This document shows positions 36,512 through 44,490 of a DNA stretch of 64,000 nucleotides, in pieces. The DNA is from OLB6 sp964620125 (GTDB lineage: Bacteria; Bacteroidota; Ignavibacteria; Kapaibacteriales; Kapaibacteriaceae): positions 1 to 64,000 of the forward strand of contig CAZUGQ010000005.1 in the NCBI GenBank assembly GCA_964620125.1, written 5' to 3'. The notes beneath the pieces were generated by a model, which was not told the origin of the DNA, did no database searches, and saw only the letters and a list, made by a program, of their open reading frames with translations. The position numbers and the translations under genes were made by a program. Every line of letters starts with the position of its first letter. Positions within the stretch are counted from its first letter, which is position 1.

Positions 36512-37233
36512 TGAACAATGGAGGTAAGAACCTTCGGTCGCTCGTCGACTTAGACGACGAAGAGCTGCAGCGCCATTTGCTGCATGACGGAAGTGTTTAC
36601 CCAAACGTGAGCACAAGTGGTGCCGAGCTATTTGACTCCAACGATCAGCGAGTTCTTACAGAAGAAGAATTGGCCAGCATGGAGCGGCAACTGGAAAACA
36701 AGTTTGCCGAAATCTTCGACGTACTGCGCATAGACAGAAACGATCCCAATAGCACAGACACGCCGTTCCGTCTATCGCGAATGTGGGTTCGGGAACTGTT
36801 GCGCGGACGGTATTCACCGCCACCAAAGATTACCGTTTTTCCGAATCGCAAGCAGGTAGACGAATTGGTGATCAGCAAGGGCATCAAGGTTATGAGTGTG
36901 TGCAGTCATCACTGGCAGCCCATAACTGGTACCTGTGCCATCGGATACGTACCTCGCGACAAGGTTATCGGCTTAAGCAAGTTTACGCGCATCGTGGAAT
37001 GGTTCAGCAGGCGAGGACAAATTCAGGAGGAACTTGGTGAGCAGATCGCTGATTACCTTGACTCGTTGCTCAATCCAATTGCGCTTGGTGTAGTGATTTC
37101 CGCTAAGCACTACTGCATGATTGCACGTGGAGTTGAGGCTCATGACTCTAGCGAGATGGTCACCAGCGTCATGCGTGGAGATCTGGTTACCAATGCAACC
37201 CTTCGTGCCGAATTCTTACGACTCATCACCTGA
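36511..37233 (+). CDS. folE: GTP cyclohydrolase I
   Basis: About 240 residues from ATG 36511 (MNNGGKNLRSLVDLDDEEL), coupled to queD by TGATG; the frame extends upstream but into queD. The N-terminal 75 residues are a poorly conserved helical extension. The catalytic core shows the zinc site C-x-H-H (VCSHHWQPITG) with the second cysteine in KHYCMIARGVEA, and GLSKFTRIVEWFSRRGQIQEELGEQIADYL as the family signature. It converts GTP to 7,8-dihydroneopterin triphosphate, precursor of folate, pterins and queuosine. The position usually holding AHIGYIP reads TCAIGYVP, a small deviation. The rnhB start lies inside its last 41 bases. Confidence 0.92.
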   Translation: MNNGGKNLRSLVDLDDEELQRHLLHDGSVYPNVSTSGAELFDSNDQRVLTEEELASMERQLENKFAEIFDVLRIDRNDPNSTDTPFRLSRMWVRELLRGRYSPPPKITVFPNRKQVDELVISKGIKVMSVCSHHWQPITGTCAIGYVPRDKVIGLSKFTRIVEWFSRRGQIQEELGEQIADYLDSLLNPIALGVVISAKHYCMIARGVEAHDSSEMVTSVMRGDLVTNATLRAEFLRLIT

Positions 37234-37831
37234 TCATAGCTATTGGTCTGCAAAGCGCGTTATAGCAGGCGTTGACGAAGCTGGGCGTGGCGCTCTTGCT
37301 GGACCTGTGGTTGCTGCCGCCGTAGTCCTCGATCCTAGGGTGCTGCCGACAGGAATCACGGATAGCAAGAAACTTACGAAGGCAGTTCGTGAGACGGTTG
37401 CAAAATCCATCACGCAGCACGCCGTTGCAGTGGGAGTTGGCATCGTTGACAACGAGACAATAGACGAGATCAACATTCTCCAGGCAACGTTCTTGGCCAT
37501 GCATGCTGCGCTGGATGCCGCTTGCAATCAAAACCAGAGCCCCCTTCAGCTTGATCACATTCTTGTTGATGGCAATCGGTTCACTCCGTGGAAGGTACCG
37601 CACTCATGCATTGTGGATGGTGATGCGCTGAGTCTGAGTATTGGGGCGGCCAGCATCATTGCAAAAACGGAACGGGATCGACTAATGCAGGGTACCGTGC
37701 ATGCCGCATATCCACAGTATGGATTCATTCGCCATGTGGGATATGCAACAACGGAACACCGCCAGGCAATTCTGCAGTATGGACCCTGCGAGCATCACCG
37801 GCACACCTTTCTGCGCAAGTTGCTTGGATGA
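37193..37831 (+). CDS. rnhB: Ribonuclease HII
   Basis: About 212 residues from ATG 37193 (MQPFVPNSYDSSPDHSYW), overlapping folE by 41 bases. The acidic active site is visible: D and E in IAGVDEAGRGALAGPVVAAAV, then DSKKL, D in HILVDGN, and the conserved GAASIIAKTERDRLM. It removes ribonucleotides misincorporated into DNA and RNA from RNA-DNA hybrids. The C-terminal region YGFIRHVGYATTEH is typical of the family. It runs into the symporter gene by an ATGA overlap, so it belongs to the same transcript. One antisense AGGGGGCT copy lies at 37538-37545. Confidence 0.95.
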   Translation: MQPFVPNSYDSSPDHSYWSAKRVIAGVDEAGRGALAGPVVAAAVVLDPRVLPTGITDSKKLTKAVRETVAKSITQHAVAVGVGIVDNETIDEINILQATFLAMHAALDAACNQNQSPLQLDHILVDGNRFTPWKVPHSCIVDGDALSLSIGAASIIAKTERDRLMQGTVHAAYPQYGFIRHVGYATTEHRQAILQYGPCEHHRHTFLRKLLG

Positions 37832-39227
37832 ACTTCACACTTGGAGGGTGGGGAACGGCAGTTGTAGTGGCCTCGGTGCTTGCAGCCATCATCGTTGGCA
37901 TTCGTGCAGGTACTCACCGTCACCGACGGTCTAGCGATGTTGTTGGCTACATCCTAGCAGGCCGGTCGTTAACAGCTCCGGTCTTTGCTGCCTCGCTCAT
38001 AGCAACATGGTACGGTAGTGTGCTTGGATCAGGCGAGTTCATTGCACGGTATGGTGTGATGTTCGTATTGTGTTTCGGGATTCCGTACTACATCATGGCA
38101 TTGTTGTATGCGGCATTCCTGTCGAAAAGAATTCGTCGCTATCCATACCCGAGAATATTCGCAGAGTCTTCGGGCCAGCAGCGGCGAGGGCAGCGGCCGT
38201 CGCTGTTCTTGTTATTGCCATACCAGCTCCATTTATGTTGTCGCTTGGAGTTGTACTGCAGGGGCTAACGTCTTTACCTCTCTGGTTCTGTGTTATCATC
38301 GGCACTGCAGCTTCGCTACTAATCGTAGCCAAGGGAGGACTGCGAAGTGACGTATCGGCCAACCTGGTTCAGGTTGTGCTCATGTATGCAGGGTTTGGTG
38401 CGCTCGCAGCAGGATGCATCCTGAACATCGAAGGGGTATCCAGCATGGTAAGCCGACTACCCGATGCCGTCTTCGACGTGCCAGGAAGCATCGGGTGGAC
38501 AGGGGTTGCCGTGTGGGTGCTGATAGCGATGCAAACGTTTGTAGATCCAAACTTTCACATGCGCACGTCGGCTGCACGCACGGCTACCGATGCCCGACGT
38601 GGGTTACTGTACAGCGTGGTAGGGTGGGTAGTGTTTGATGGGCTGCAGCTGGTCATCGGATTGTATGGAATTGCGTTTGCATCGGATGGAAATCACACGG
38701 GCCACTTCCTCAGCGTGGCTCAGTTGGCACTCCCCGATGTGTGGCGTGGGCTTTTCGTGGCAAGTGTTGTGTCGGCTGTTATGTCTTCGCTTGACGGATA
38801 TGCACTTGTGAGTGCAACCACGATCGGGTATGACTTGTTGCCCGGGCGTGGACCGAATCGTGAACGAAGACTGGTACTCGGTCTGGTTCTTACTGGCATC
38901 GCAGGTAGTGTTGCTGCCATTACAATTCGCAGTATCACAGACCTGATCTCGATGGCTGCTTCCATTACAGTTCCCGGACTTCTTCTTCCAATGCTCATGG
39001 CCATCTGGCCCGTTCTTCGACGAATCATCGTCACCACGGGCATCATCCCTCCGTGGCTATGGATCGCAGGACCATCGATGATCGCAGCCGTGTTCACGGT
39101 GTTGAGGTTGAATCAGATTACAAATGTGGAGCCCATGTTTGTAGGGCTGCTTGTTTCAGTTGCGCTCGCACCCTTTACGCGGATGCCTCATGCTACTCGA
39201 AAAAGACCAGTTTTGGACCATCAGTAA
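37828..39227 (+). pseudogene. Sodium:solute symporter family transporter, broken by a frameshift
   Basis: Two frames together encode one protein of about 466 residues. The first (from ATG 37828, overlapping rnhB by ATGA) gives MNFTLGGWGTAVVVASVLAA through SLIATWYGSVLGSGEFIARYG and SKRIRRY; after about 38140 the meaningful text continues in another frame as SIPENIRRVFG then the remaining helices to 39227. Restoring one base near 38140-38145 (in CGCTATCCATACC) would give RRYSIPENIRRVFG, the normal SSS loop before the next helix. About a dozen membrane helices and the AGRSLTAPVFAASLIATWYG region fit the SSS family. Substrate unknown. Either a real recent inactivation or a single-base sequencing error; the intact rest of both halves favours an error or a very young mutation. 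Confidence 0.8.
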
Positions 39228-39741
39228 TGTTCTCAGCATTGCTCGGTTGCTCCTTACCGTACCTATCGCCATAACGCTCACGCAACGCCAGATGACGGTG
39301 GCGTTCTGGTTATGTGTTGTTGCTGCAATCACCGATTGGTTGGATGGCAGTGTTGCTCGGGCAACCCGTACAGAGAGTGAGTGGGGAAAGATCCTTGATC
39401 CAATTGCCGACAAGGTGCTGGTTGGCGTAGTAGTGGTGCTGTTACTTGTACTCGACTTGTTACCCGCGTGGTTTGTTGTTCTCGTGGTTGCCCGTGATAT
39501 CCTCATCCTCATTGGAGGGTTCACTGCAGCGCGTTACACACCTATTGTGCCACCATCCCTGCTAAGTGGCAAGTTTGCCGTGGCTGCAATTGCCATTGCT
39601 GGCCTTGCCGCGATCTTCGAGTGGTATCCTGTTCGTGACGGAGCCATGGTCATAGCCGTGGTACTCATGGCGGTATCTTTGTGGCAATACGGCACGAGAC
39701 TTTATGGGATTGTTCGACAAGCTCAAGAAAACCCTCACTGA
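39190..39741 (+). CDS. pgsA: CDP-diacylglycerol-glycerol-3-phosphate 3-phosphatidyltransferase
   Basis: About 183 residues from ATG 39190 (MLLEKDQFWTISNVLSIARLLLTVP), overlapping the symporter end by 38 bases. The CDP-alcohol phosphotransferase signature is complete in DWLDGSVARATRTESEWGKILDPIADK, here naming only its key residues D, DG, AR, G, D and D. Around it are about five membrane helices. The enzyme should make phosphatidylglycerol phosphate, the step to phosphatidylglycerol and cardiolipin; another CDP-alcohol transferase such as phosphatidylserine or inositol-phosphate synthase is possible but the length and N-terminus suit PgsA. The ftsY start lies 38 bases inside its 3' end. Confidence 0.85.
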   Translation: MLLEKDQFWTISNVLSIARLLLTVPIAITLTQRQMTVAFWLCVVAAITDWLDGSVARATRTESEWGKILDPIADKVLVGVVVVLLLVLDLLPAWFVVLVVARDILILIGGFTAARYTPIVPPSLLSGKFAVAAIAIAGLAAIFEWYPVRDGAMVIAVVLMAVSLWQYGTRLYGIVRQAQENPH

Positions 39742-40705
39742 TGTAGGCGAGAAGCTCGCCTTTAACCGGCTTGCCGAAGGTTTGGCAAAGACCCGCGACA
39801 ATCTCGTGGGAAAACTTCGATCGGCACTGTTCGCAGGCCGCAAGATTGACCAGGCCCTGCTCGATGAGATTGAGGAAATTCTGATTACCAGCGACGTAGG
39901 CGTCACAACAACAGGACGTATTATCGCCCGGCTCAAAGAGCGCGTTCGCAAGGACAAACTCGAAGACGCGGCACTCATCACTGACGTTCTAAAGGAGGAG
40001 ATTGCCGCCATGATGGTGGAGAGCCCTTCAGCACAGAACGATAGAACCTTTCACGTTGATCCGGCCAGTCGGCCACACGTGATCATGGTCGTTGGCGTAA
40101 ACGGAGTAGGTAAGACCACCACCATCGGTAAGCTTGCCCACAACTACCGAAAAGCCGGACGTTCCGTACTCATTGGCGCTGCCGACACTTTTCGGGCGGC
40201 TGCCAATGAGCAGCTTGAAGTATGGGCACATCGTGCCGGCGTTGACATCATTCAACAGAAGCAGGGAGCCGATCCCGCTGCAGTAGCTTTCGATACCGTG
40301 TCTGCCGCCAAGGCACGAGGCACCGATGTGGTGATCATTGACACAGCCGGGCGCCTACACAATAAAGGCGGGCTGATGCAGGAGTTGGAAAAGATTAGCC
40401 GTGTGATGAAGAAGGTCAAACCCGACGCACCCAACGATGTGTACTTGGTGCTCGATGCAACAACAGGGCAAAATGCCCTGGTACAGGCACGAGAGTTTGC
40501 CAAGGTTTCGCCTCTCACAGGTATTGTGCTCACCAAACTTGACGGAACAGCCAAAGGGGGCGCCGTGCTTGCCATAGCCGATGCAATGCAAGTAGCCGTC
40601 CGGTACGTGGGTGTTGGAGAGAAGATCGACGACTTGCAGGTATTCGATCCCGTTGCCTTTGTAGAGGCGATGTTCGAGGATCAGGCAGCCACCGTTCCCT
40701 CGTAG
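39704..40705 (+). CDS. ftsY: Signal recognition particle receptor FtsY
   Basis: A 333-residue SRP GTPase with the short N-terminus common outside enterobacteria. The NG domain has GVNGVGKTT (131-139, P-loop), DTFRAAANEQL, DTAGR (213-217), TKLDGTAKGG (277-286) and GVGEKIDDLQVFDP near the end. The N-terminal helices (MGLFDKLKKTLTDVGEKL) are suited to membrane contact. It docks ribosome-SRP complexes at the inner membrane and delivers nascent proteins to SecYEG. It overlaps pgsA by 38 bases, so the two are probably translated from the same message. Assignment by motif order and by the FDPVAFVEAMF ending is strong; Ffh would have an extra M domain. Confidence 0.97.
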   Translation: MGLFDKLKKTLTDVGEKLAFNRLAEGLAKTRDNLVGKLRSALFAGRKIDQALLDEIEEILITSDVGVTTTGRIIARLKERVRKDKLEDAALITDVLKEEIAAMMVESPSAQNDRTFHVDPASRPHVIMVVGVNGVGKTTTIGKLAHNYRKAGRSVLIGAADTFRAAANEQLEVWAHRAGVDIIQQKQGADPAAVAFDTVSAAKARGTDVVIIDTAGRLHNKGGLMQELEKISRVMKKVKPDAPNDVYLVLDATTGQNALVQAREFAKVSPLTGIVLTKLDGTAKGGAVLAIADAMQVAVRYVGVGEKIDDLQVFDPVAFVEAMFEDQAATVPS

Positions 40706-40719
40706 CCATCACCAACGTC

Positions 40720-41226
40720 ATGCCTCATGGTTCCCAAAGATGTTGGCCACGCCGTTTTGCAGCATGGACCTTTCTTGTACTCTTCCTTGCTGCATTTGCA
40801 TACGTGACTGAACGCAGTTGGGTAGTGTTCAGCGATGCTCGAGCGGCTCTGGGCCTCACACGAACGGAAGGGCCCGGTATCAACAATCTGCTGGTTGTGC
40901 ATGGCAAGTACATACCGCCTGCAGATAGCCAGCTTAGGCCATCGCACGTGCACGTTGCCATTCGTGTAGCGGAACTTGCAGACACCTTGGAAAAGCAGGC
41001 AGCTCGGCCCAGTAGGCGACGTGCCCGCTTTGCAACCCTTCTTAATCACCATGCAATGGGCCTGGAAGAATATCGGTGGACTCGACGTGCGCTGCTGCAG
41101 GCATTAGAGTCACCGCAGACCACTGCCGACAGTATCACCCGCACCCGGTTCCGTGTGATGGAACCTCGCCTTCGCTCGGTGCAGCGTATCCTTCGTGATT
41201 CTCTGGATGCAGAGTTGTTAAGGTAG
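40720..41226 (+). CDS. Small single-pass membrane protein of unknown function
   Basis: A 168-residue protein not recognised. One hydrophobic helix near residues 16-30 (WTFLVLFLAAFAYV) follows a basic N-terminus (MPHGSQRCWPRRFAA), so the remaining 135 residues should lie in the periplasm if the positive-inside rule holds. The rest is helical and Arg-rich, with PSRRRARFATLLNHHAMGLEEYRWTRRALLQALE and RSVQRILRDSLDAELLR. It lies 14 bases after ftsY and is probably the last gene of the queD-to-ftsY run. The AGGGGGCT repeat starts one base before its last codon ends (41225-41232). Confidence 0.6.
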   Translation: MPHGSQRCWPRRFAAWTFLVLFLAAFAYVTERSWVVFSDARAALGLTRTEGPGINNLLVVHGKYIPPADSQLRPSHVHVAIRVAELADTLEKQAARPSRRRARFATLLNHHAMGLEEYRWTRRALLQALESPQTTADSITRTRFRVMEPRLRSVQRILRDSLDAELLR

Positions 41227-41232
41227 GGGGCT
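41225..41232 (+). repeat. AGGGGGCT repeat, intergenic copy with full extension
   Basis: This copy reads TAGGGGGCTTGGGCATGG and overlaps the last bases of the upstream gene. Others on the plus strand start at 4398, 8971, 18097, 29544, 33653, 45040, 49838, 57533, 59987 and 61774; on the minus strand at 1669, 5209, 12835, 16067, 22378, 29453, 34866, 37538 and 54018 (leftmost coordinate). Total 20. Confidence 0.8.
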
Positions 41233-41281
41233 TGGGCATGGAGTAGTGTTGTGTCACACTTCTCCATTCTCATCCCACATG

Positions 41282-41299
41282 GACTCCGTATGCGGAGTC
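41282..41299 (+). promoter_or_regulatory. Hairpin with a start codon in its loop
   Basis: GACTCCG (41282-41288) pairs with CGGAGTC (41293-41299) around TATG, and the ATG at 41290 preferred for the first fibre-cluster gene sits in that loop. This could tune translation, or simply reflect chance. Confidence 0.35.
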
Positions 41300-42012
41300 T
41301 TCTTCTTCTCAGCCTTGTCTTCGTTGCACCCTGCATTGCTCAGGTGCCACGTGTGCTTACCATTCAGATGTACCTGGAGGCAGGCGGCATTCCTTTATCC
41401 GGTGTGCATTCCCTAATGGTTCGTTGGTTCAACGATCCGGTTGCTGGACTTCCGCTGCATGCCGAAGACGTGGAGGCCGACGTTGTTGATGGCATTGCCA
41501 CCATACATGTTGGTAGCAACGTTCCATTGCCTGCCGACTTACTGCGTAAAGGTCCCTTATGGCTGGCCATCAGTGTCGACGGTGGTCCAGAGCTCGTACC
41601 TCGCACAATGCTGGCAAGTGTACCCTATGCCTTGCTCACCGAGCGAGCACTCGTGGCTGAGGCCCTGGCACCCGAGGTAACTGGCGTTGTTACCTCTATC
41701 AATGAGATTGCGGGAGCAGTCGACATTGTTGGAAGCCAAGGCATCCACATATCGCGTGCTGGACGCCGTTTAACAATTAGTGCGCGCTCTGCCATTGCGC
41801 ATGGCACGATACGGGGTCAGCCGGGAATTCATCGCTACACCGTCACATTACCAGAGCCCCTTCCCAGCCAAGTTCACATTGCCGCAGCAGTCATCGCCGA
41901 CACGTTCGTGGGTGTGAGTGTTGAAGGGCTTGATGTTGCTACCGGCTCGTTTACCCTGATTACATCCGCGCCTCTTCTGGATTCGGAGAGTATTGAATGG
42001 GCTATCTACTAA
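41290..42012 (+). CDS. Secreted fibre-like protein with PYA motif
   Basis: About 240 residues from ATG 41290 (MRSLLLLSLVFVAPCIAQ signal peptide; an in-frame ATG at 41251 would hide it). The first mature domain (VPRVLTIQMYLEAGGIPLSGVHSLMVRWFND) followed by PRTMLASVPYALLTERALVAEAL is the N-terminal module seen in many secreted tail-fibre-like bacterial proteins, whose SVPYA segment precedes a trimeric stalk. The C-terminal 70 residues (GIHRYTVTLPEPLPSQV, FVGVSVEGLDVATGSFTLITS) match the C-terminus of the next protein in the cluster, where the text is more complete. A trimeric surface fibre or adhesin is the best guess. It overlaps the next gene by 16 bases. Confidence 0.7.
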   Translation: MRSLLLLSLVFVAPCIAQVPRVLTIQMYLEAGGIPLSGVHSLMVRWFNDPVAGLPLHAEDVEADVVDGIATIHVGSNVPLPADLLRKGPLWLAISVDGGPELVPRTMLASVPYALLTERALVAEALAPEVTGVVTSINEIAGAVDIVGSQGIHISRAGRRLTISARSAIAHGTIRGQPGIHRYTVTLPEPLPSQVHIAAAVIADTFVGVSVEGLDVATGSFTLITSAPLLDSESIEWAIY

Positions 42013-42938
42013 CCATCATCCACTTTATTTCTGGAGGGCTTGTGTACACACATCTTCGTCTAGTTGTTTTCGCTGCCACCGTGTGTTGTGGCTGCATCAT
42101 CGCACATGGTCAAAGCCAAACCACCGGTACACTTCGCTTGCGGAATTCGCAACCGGAGACGGTGTCGTTATCCATCCCCCAAACCGGTGTTACCGGATAC
42201 ACGGTGTTGCTTCCTGCTTCAATTGGTGCTGCGGGGCAGACGCTTACCGCAACCAACGTGACGGGCACTACAGTATCTCTGGACTGGGCCGATGCCAGTT
42301 TCTGGCAACTAGAAGGAACGGCGATAACCACAGGTGGCACAGGAGCAGGCCAGCAATATCTGGGTACAAGCAATGCGCAGGATCTTGTGTTGGCTACCAA
42401 TGGTTCCGAAGTCGTACGTGTAGTCGGAATTGCTGGCCCCACGGCAGGGTATGTGGGTGTGGGCACACCCACTCCGCAGAGTTTGATGGACGTGCGCGGC
42501 AATCTTTCTCTCACCAATAGCGGTACAGCATCCGAAGTTCGGCTCTTCGAGCCATCGGCGGATGGTACGGAGTACACGGCATTCCGATCAGGGGCTCAGT
42601 CTGCGAGCGTAACCTACACGCTTCCTTCGGCAGCGCCTTCAACAGACGGCATGGTACTCACCGCCACAGCCGGTGGCACGATGTCGTGGCAAAACCCACT
42701 GTTTTCAATTCCTAATGGTCTGTACACTCCTACCGCAGGACAGCACATCCACACCATTACAGTTGGGCCATCACTTACAGCCGGAAGTGTGCCATTGGTA
42801 TCCATCATCAATGCAGCCGGCACTACGATTGGTGTAAGCGTTACCGGCAGAGACACCGTTGCAGGAACCATTACCGTTGAGACGTCCGTTGGCCTTGATG
42901 CAGCGGATCGAATAGCGTGGGTCATTCTCAATCCGTAA
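41997..42938 (+). CDS. Secreted tail-fibre-like protein
   Basis: A 313-residue exported protein; hydrophobic HLRLVVFAATVCCGCIIAHGQS is the signal, and a GTG near 42042 is an alternative start. The mature part is Gly/Thr/Ser-rich beta structure: TGTLRLRNSQPETVSLSIPQ, then GYTVLLPASIGAAGQTLTA, GGTGAGQQYLGTSNAQDLVLATNGSEVVRV and GYVGVGTPTPQSLMDVRGN, features of trimeric phage-tail-fibre-like and peptidase-S74-type stalks (no S74 chaperone is seen). The C-terminal 75 residues match the end of the preceding protein (HIHTITVGPSL, IGVSVTGRDTVAGTITVETS). Second gene of the four-gene surface cluster. Confidence 0.7.
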   Translation: MGYLLTIIHFISGGLVYTHLRLVVFAATVCCGCIIAHGQSQTTGTLRLRNSQPETVSLSIPQTGVTGYTVLLPASIGAAGQTLTATNVTGTTVSLDWADASFWQLEGTAITTGGTGAGQQYLGTSNAQDLVLATNGSEVVRVVGIAGPTAGYVGVGTPTPQSLMDVRGNLSLTNSGTASEVRLFEPSADGTEYTAFRSGAQSASVTYTLPSAAPSTDGMVLTATAGGTMSWQNPLFSIPNGLYTPTAGQHIHTITVGPSLTAGSVPLVSIINAAGTTIGVSVTGRDTVAGTITVETSVGLDAADRIAWVILNP

Positions 42939-42959
42939 CCCTCCAAGAGTACCACGGCA

Positions 42960-44423
42960 ATGATTCGAGCAACTGTGATTGTATCGATCATCTTTACCAC
43001 GCTGATTGCAACCAACGGTGGAGGGCAGGAGCTTACAGCTACTCGACTTCATTTGGAAGGTGCGGCGTGGAATGGATCAACGGGTTCGTTGCTGTATACC
43101 GACAATGTGATTCCACTGGTCATTGCCAATGCGTCGCCGATAGCACAGCCAATTCGATTCCTTGCTGGTCCATCGGCAACAGTGCGAGCGTTGGAAATCG
43201 GTGCAGCAGCGGAAACGTGGATACGTGGTTCGCTGAGTGTTGGTGAGTTCACCGGAGCTGGTCCAGGCGAAGTAGCGCGAATTGCATCCATACCACAGGT
43301 AGGTGGTACCGGGCTTCGTGTTGATATGACAACAACAACGGAAAGTTCAGGTATTGTGGTTGGCAACATCGGCGTTACAGGCCCCAGTAATGCAGGCGTT
43401 ATGCTGTGGAGTGCGTCAAACGGTACTGGTACCGGAATGCGCATCGGTGGTGCTACCGGATCCGGACGTCCAACGTTGGGTACGGGCATCGACATTACCG
43501 GGGGAACTGGAATCCGGTACAACGCTCTTACGTCAGGTTCGGGCACTGGCGTGGAGATTGGTGGCACCACTCCACCCGTGCGTGGAGTGGATGCCACCGC
43601 TTCTGGAGTGGCCCACATCGCCGTATTAGGCAGAGCAAACACCAATGGCGTTGGTGTTTTGGGACTTTCACAAAGCAGCGCCTACACAACCGTGCCCGAC
43701 GTGGAGAGAGTGGGAGTGTTCGGTCAGGCAGCCACGAACTCAGGCGTTGGCATCGATACCTTGGTCGGTGTTCACGGAAGGGCACTGCGAGGAAGTGTGG
43801 GTAGCAATACAACCATCAGCATCGGTGTGCTTGGTGAAGTGTTCAACTCGGCGGACAATCCCGGGCTGAATGTTGGCGTGTTCGGTCGCACTACCGTGCA
43901 GGCACCTGGACAGCCATCGGGGATAAGTGGACTGTTCATTGCGGAAACACATTCGCTTGCACAGGTAAACCTTGGCGGCAACACCTTCCTTGGCAGTCAC
44001 GTGAATAGCCGTCCGCCAACCGTTCCACTAAGCCGCTTTCCACAGCTTAGCCACACAACAACCTACATGTATAGTCTGGAGCTGAGCGGCATCCCATCGT
44101 ACGTGAGATCGGAGACCATCGTACTGAACGATGTAGTCCCAACCGACAACCTGGGCATACCCGACGTACCGGTGATAAAGATTCAGGCAGTCAATGACAG
44201 CCGAAACATCAATGGTATCGTAGCTGGCACTGCAGGACGCATGATCGTGGTGATAGCTACGGGAGATGAATTGCGATTCTGGCCAGAAGTTCCGGCCACC
44301 GCGGAGGCCAACAGAATCCTAACACCAGGCTTAATGCCTGTGTTCGTGCCTGTAAACGGGTCCGCAACGTTGTGGTATGATGCGGACGTGCAGCGATGGC
44401 GCGTGATTGGGGTTGCGAACTAA
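42960..44423 (+). CDS. Secreted glycine-rich fibre protein
   Basis: A 487-residue exported protein (signal MIRATVIVSIIFTTLIATNGGGQ). The middle is made of short beta turns rich in Gly, Thr and Val (GTGTGMRIGGATGSGRPTLGTGIDITGGTGI, then AHIAVLGRANTNGVGVLGLSQ, VGVFGQAATNSGVGI, IGVLGEVFNSA and VGVFGRTTVQ), a VGVxG periodic pattern like beta-helical or trimeric stalk proteins. The C-terminal 130 residues (YMYSLELSGIPSYVRSETIVLNDV) form another domain, ending DADVQRWRVIGVAN. It follows the previous gene by 21 bases and precedes the glycine-rich gene, so the four are one surface-protein cluster. Role as a fibre or adhesin is inference. Confidence 0.7.
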   Translation: MIRATVIVSIIFTTLIATNGGGQELTATRLHLEGAAWNGSTGSLLYTDNVIPLVIANASPIAQPIRFLAGPSATVRALEIGAAAETWIRGSLSVGEFTGAGPGEVARIASIPQVGGTGLRVDMTTTTESSGIVVGNIGVTGPSNAGVMLWSASNGTGTGMRIGGATGSGRPTLGTGIDITGGTGIRYNALTSGSGTGVEIGGTTPPVRGVDATASGVAHIAVLGRANTNGVGVLGLSQSSAYTTVPDVERVGVFGQAATNSGVGIDTLVGVHGRALRGSVGSNTTISIGVLGEVFNSADNPGLNVGVFGRTTVQAPGQPSGISGLFIAETHSLAQVNLGGNTFLGSHVNSRPPTVPLSRFPQLSHTTTYMYSLELSGIPSYVRSETIVLNDVVPTDNLGIPDVPVIKIQAVNDSRNINGIVAGTAGRMIVVIATGDELRFWPEVPATAEANRILTPGLMPVFVPVNGSATLWYDADVQRWRVIGVAN

Positions 44424-44490
44424 CATGGCAACAGCCCATTACCAGGTCAGTGTGATGCCAGCATCCCCGGAAGTGCCACTGGAGTGCGCG

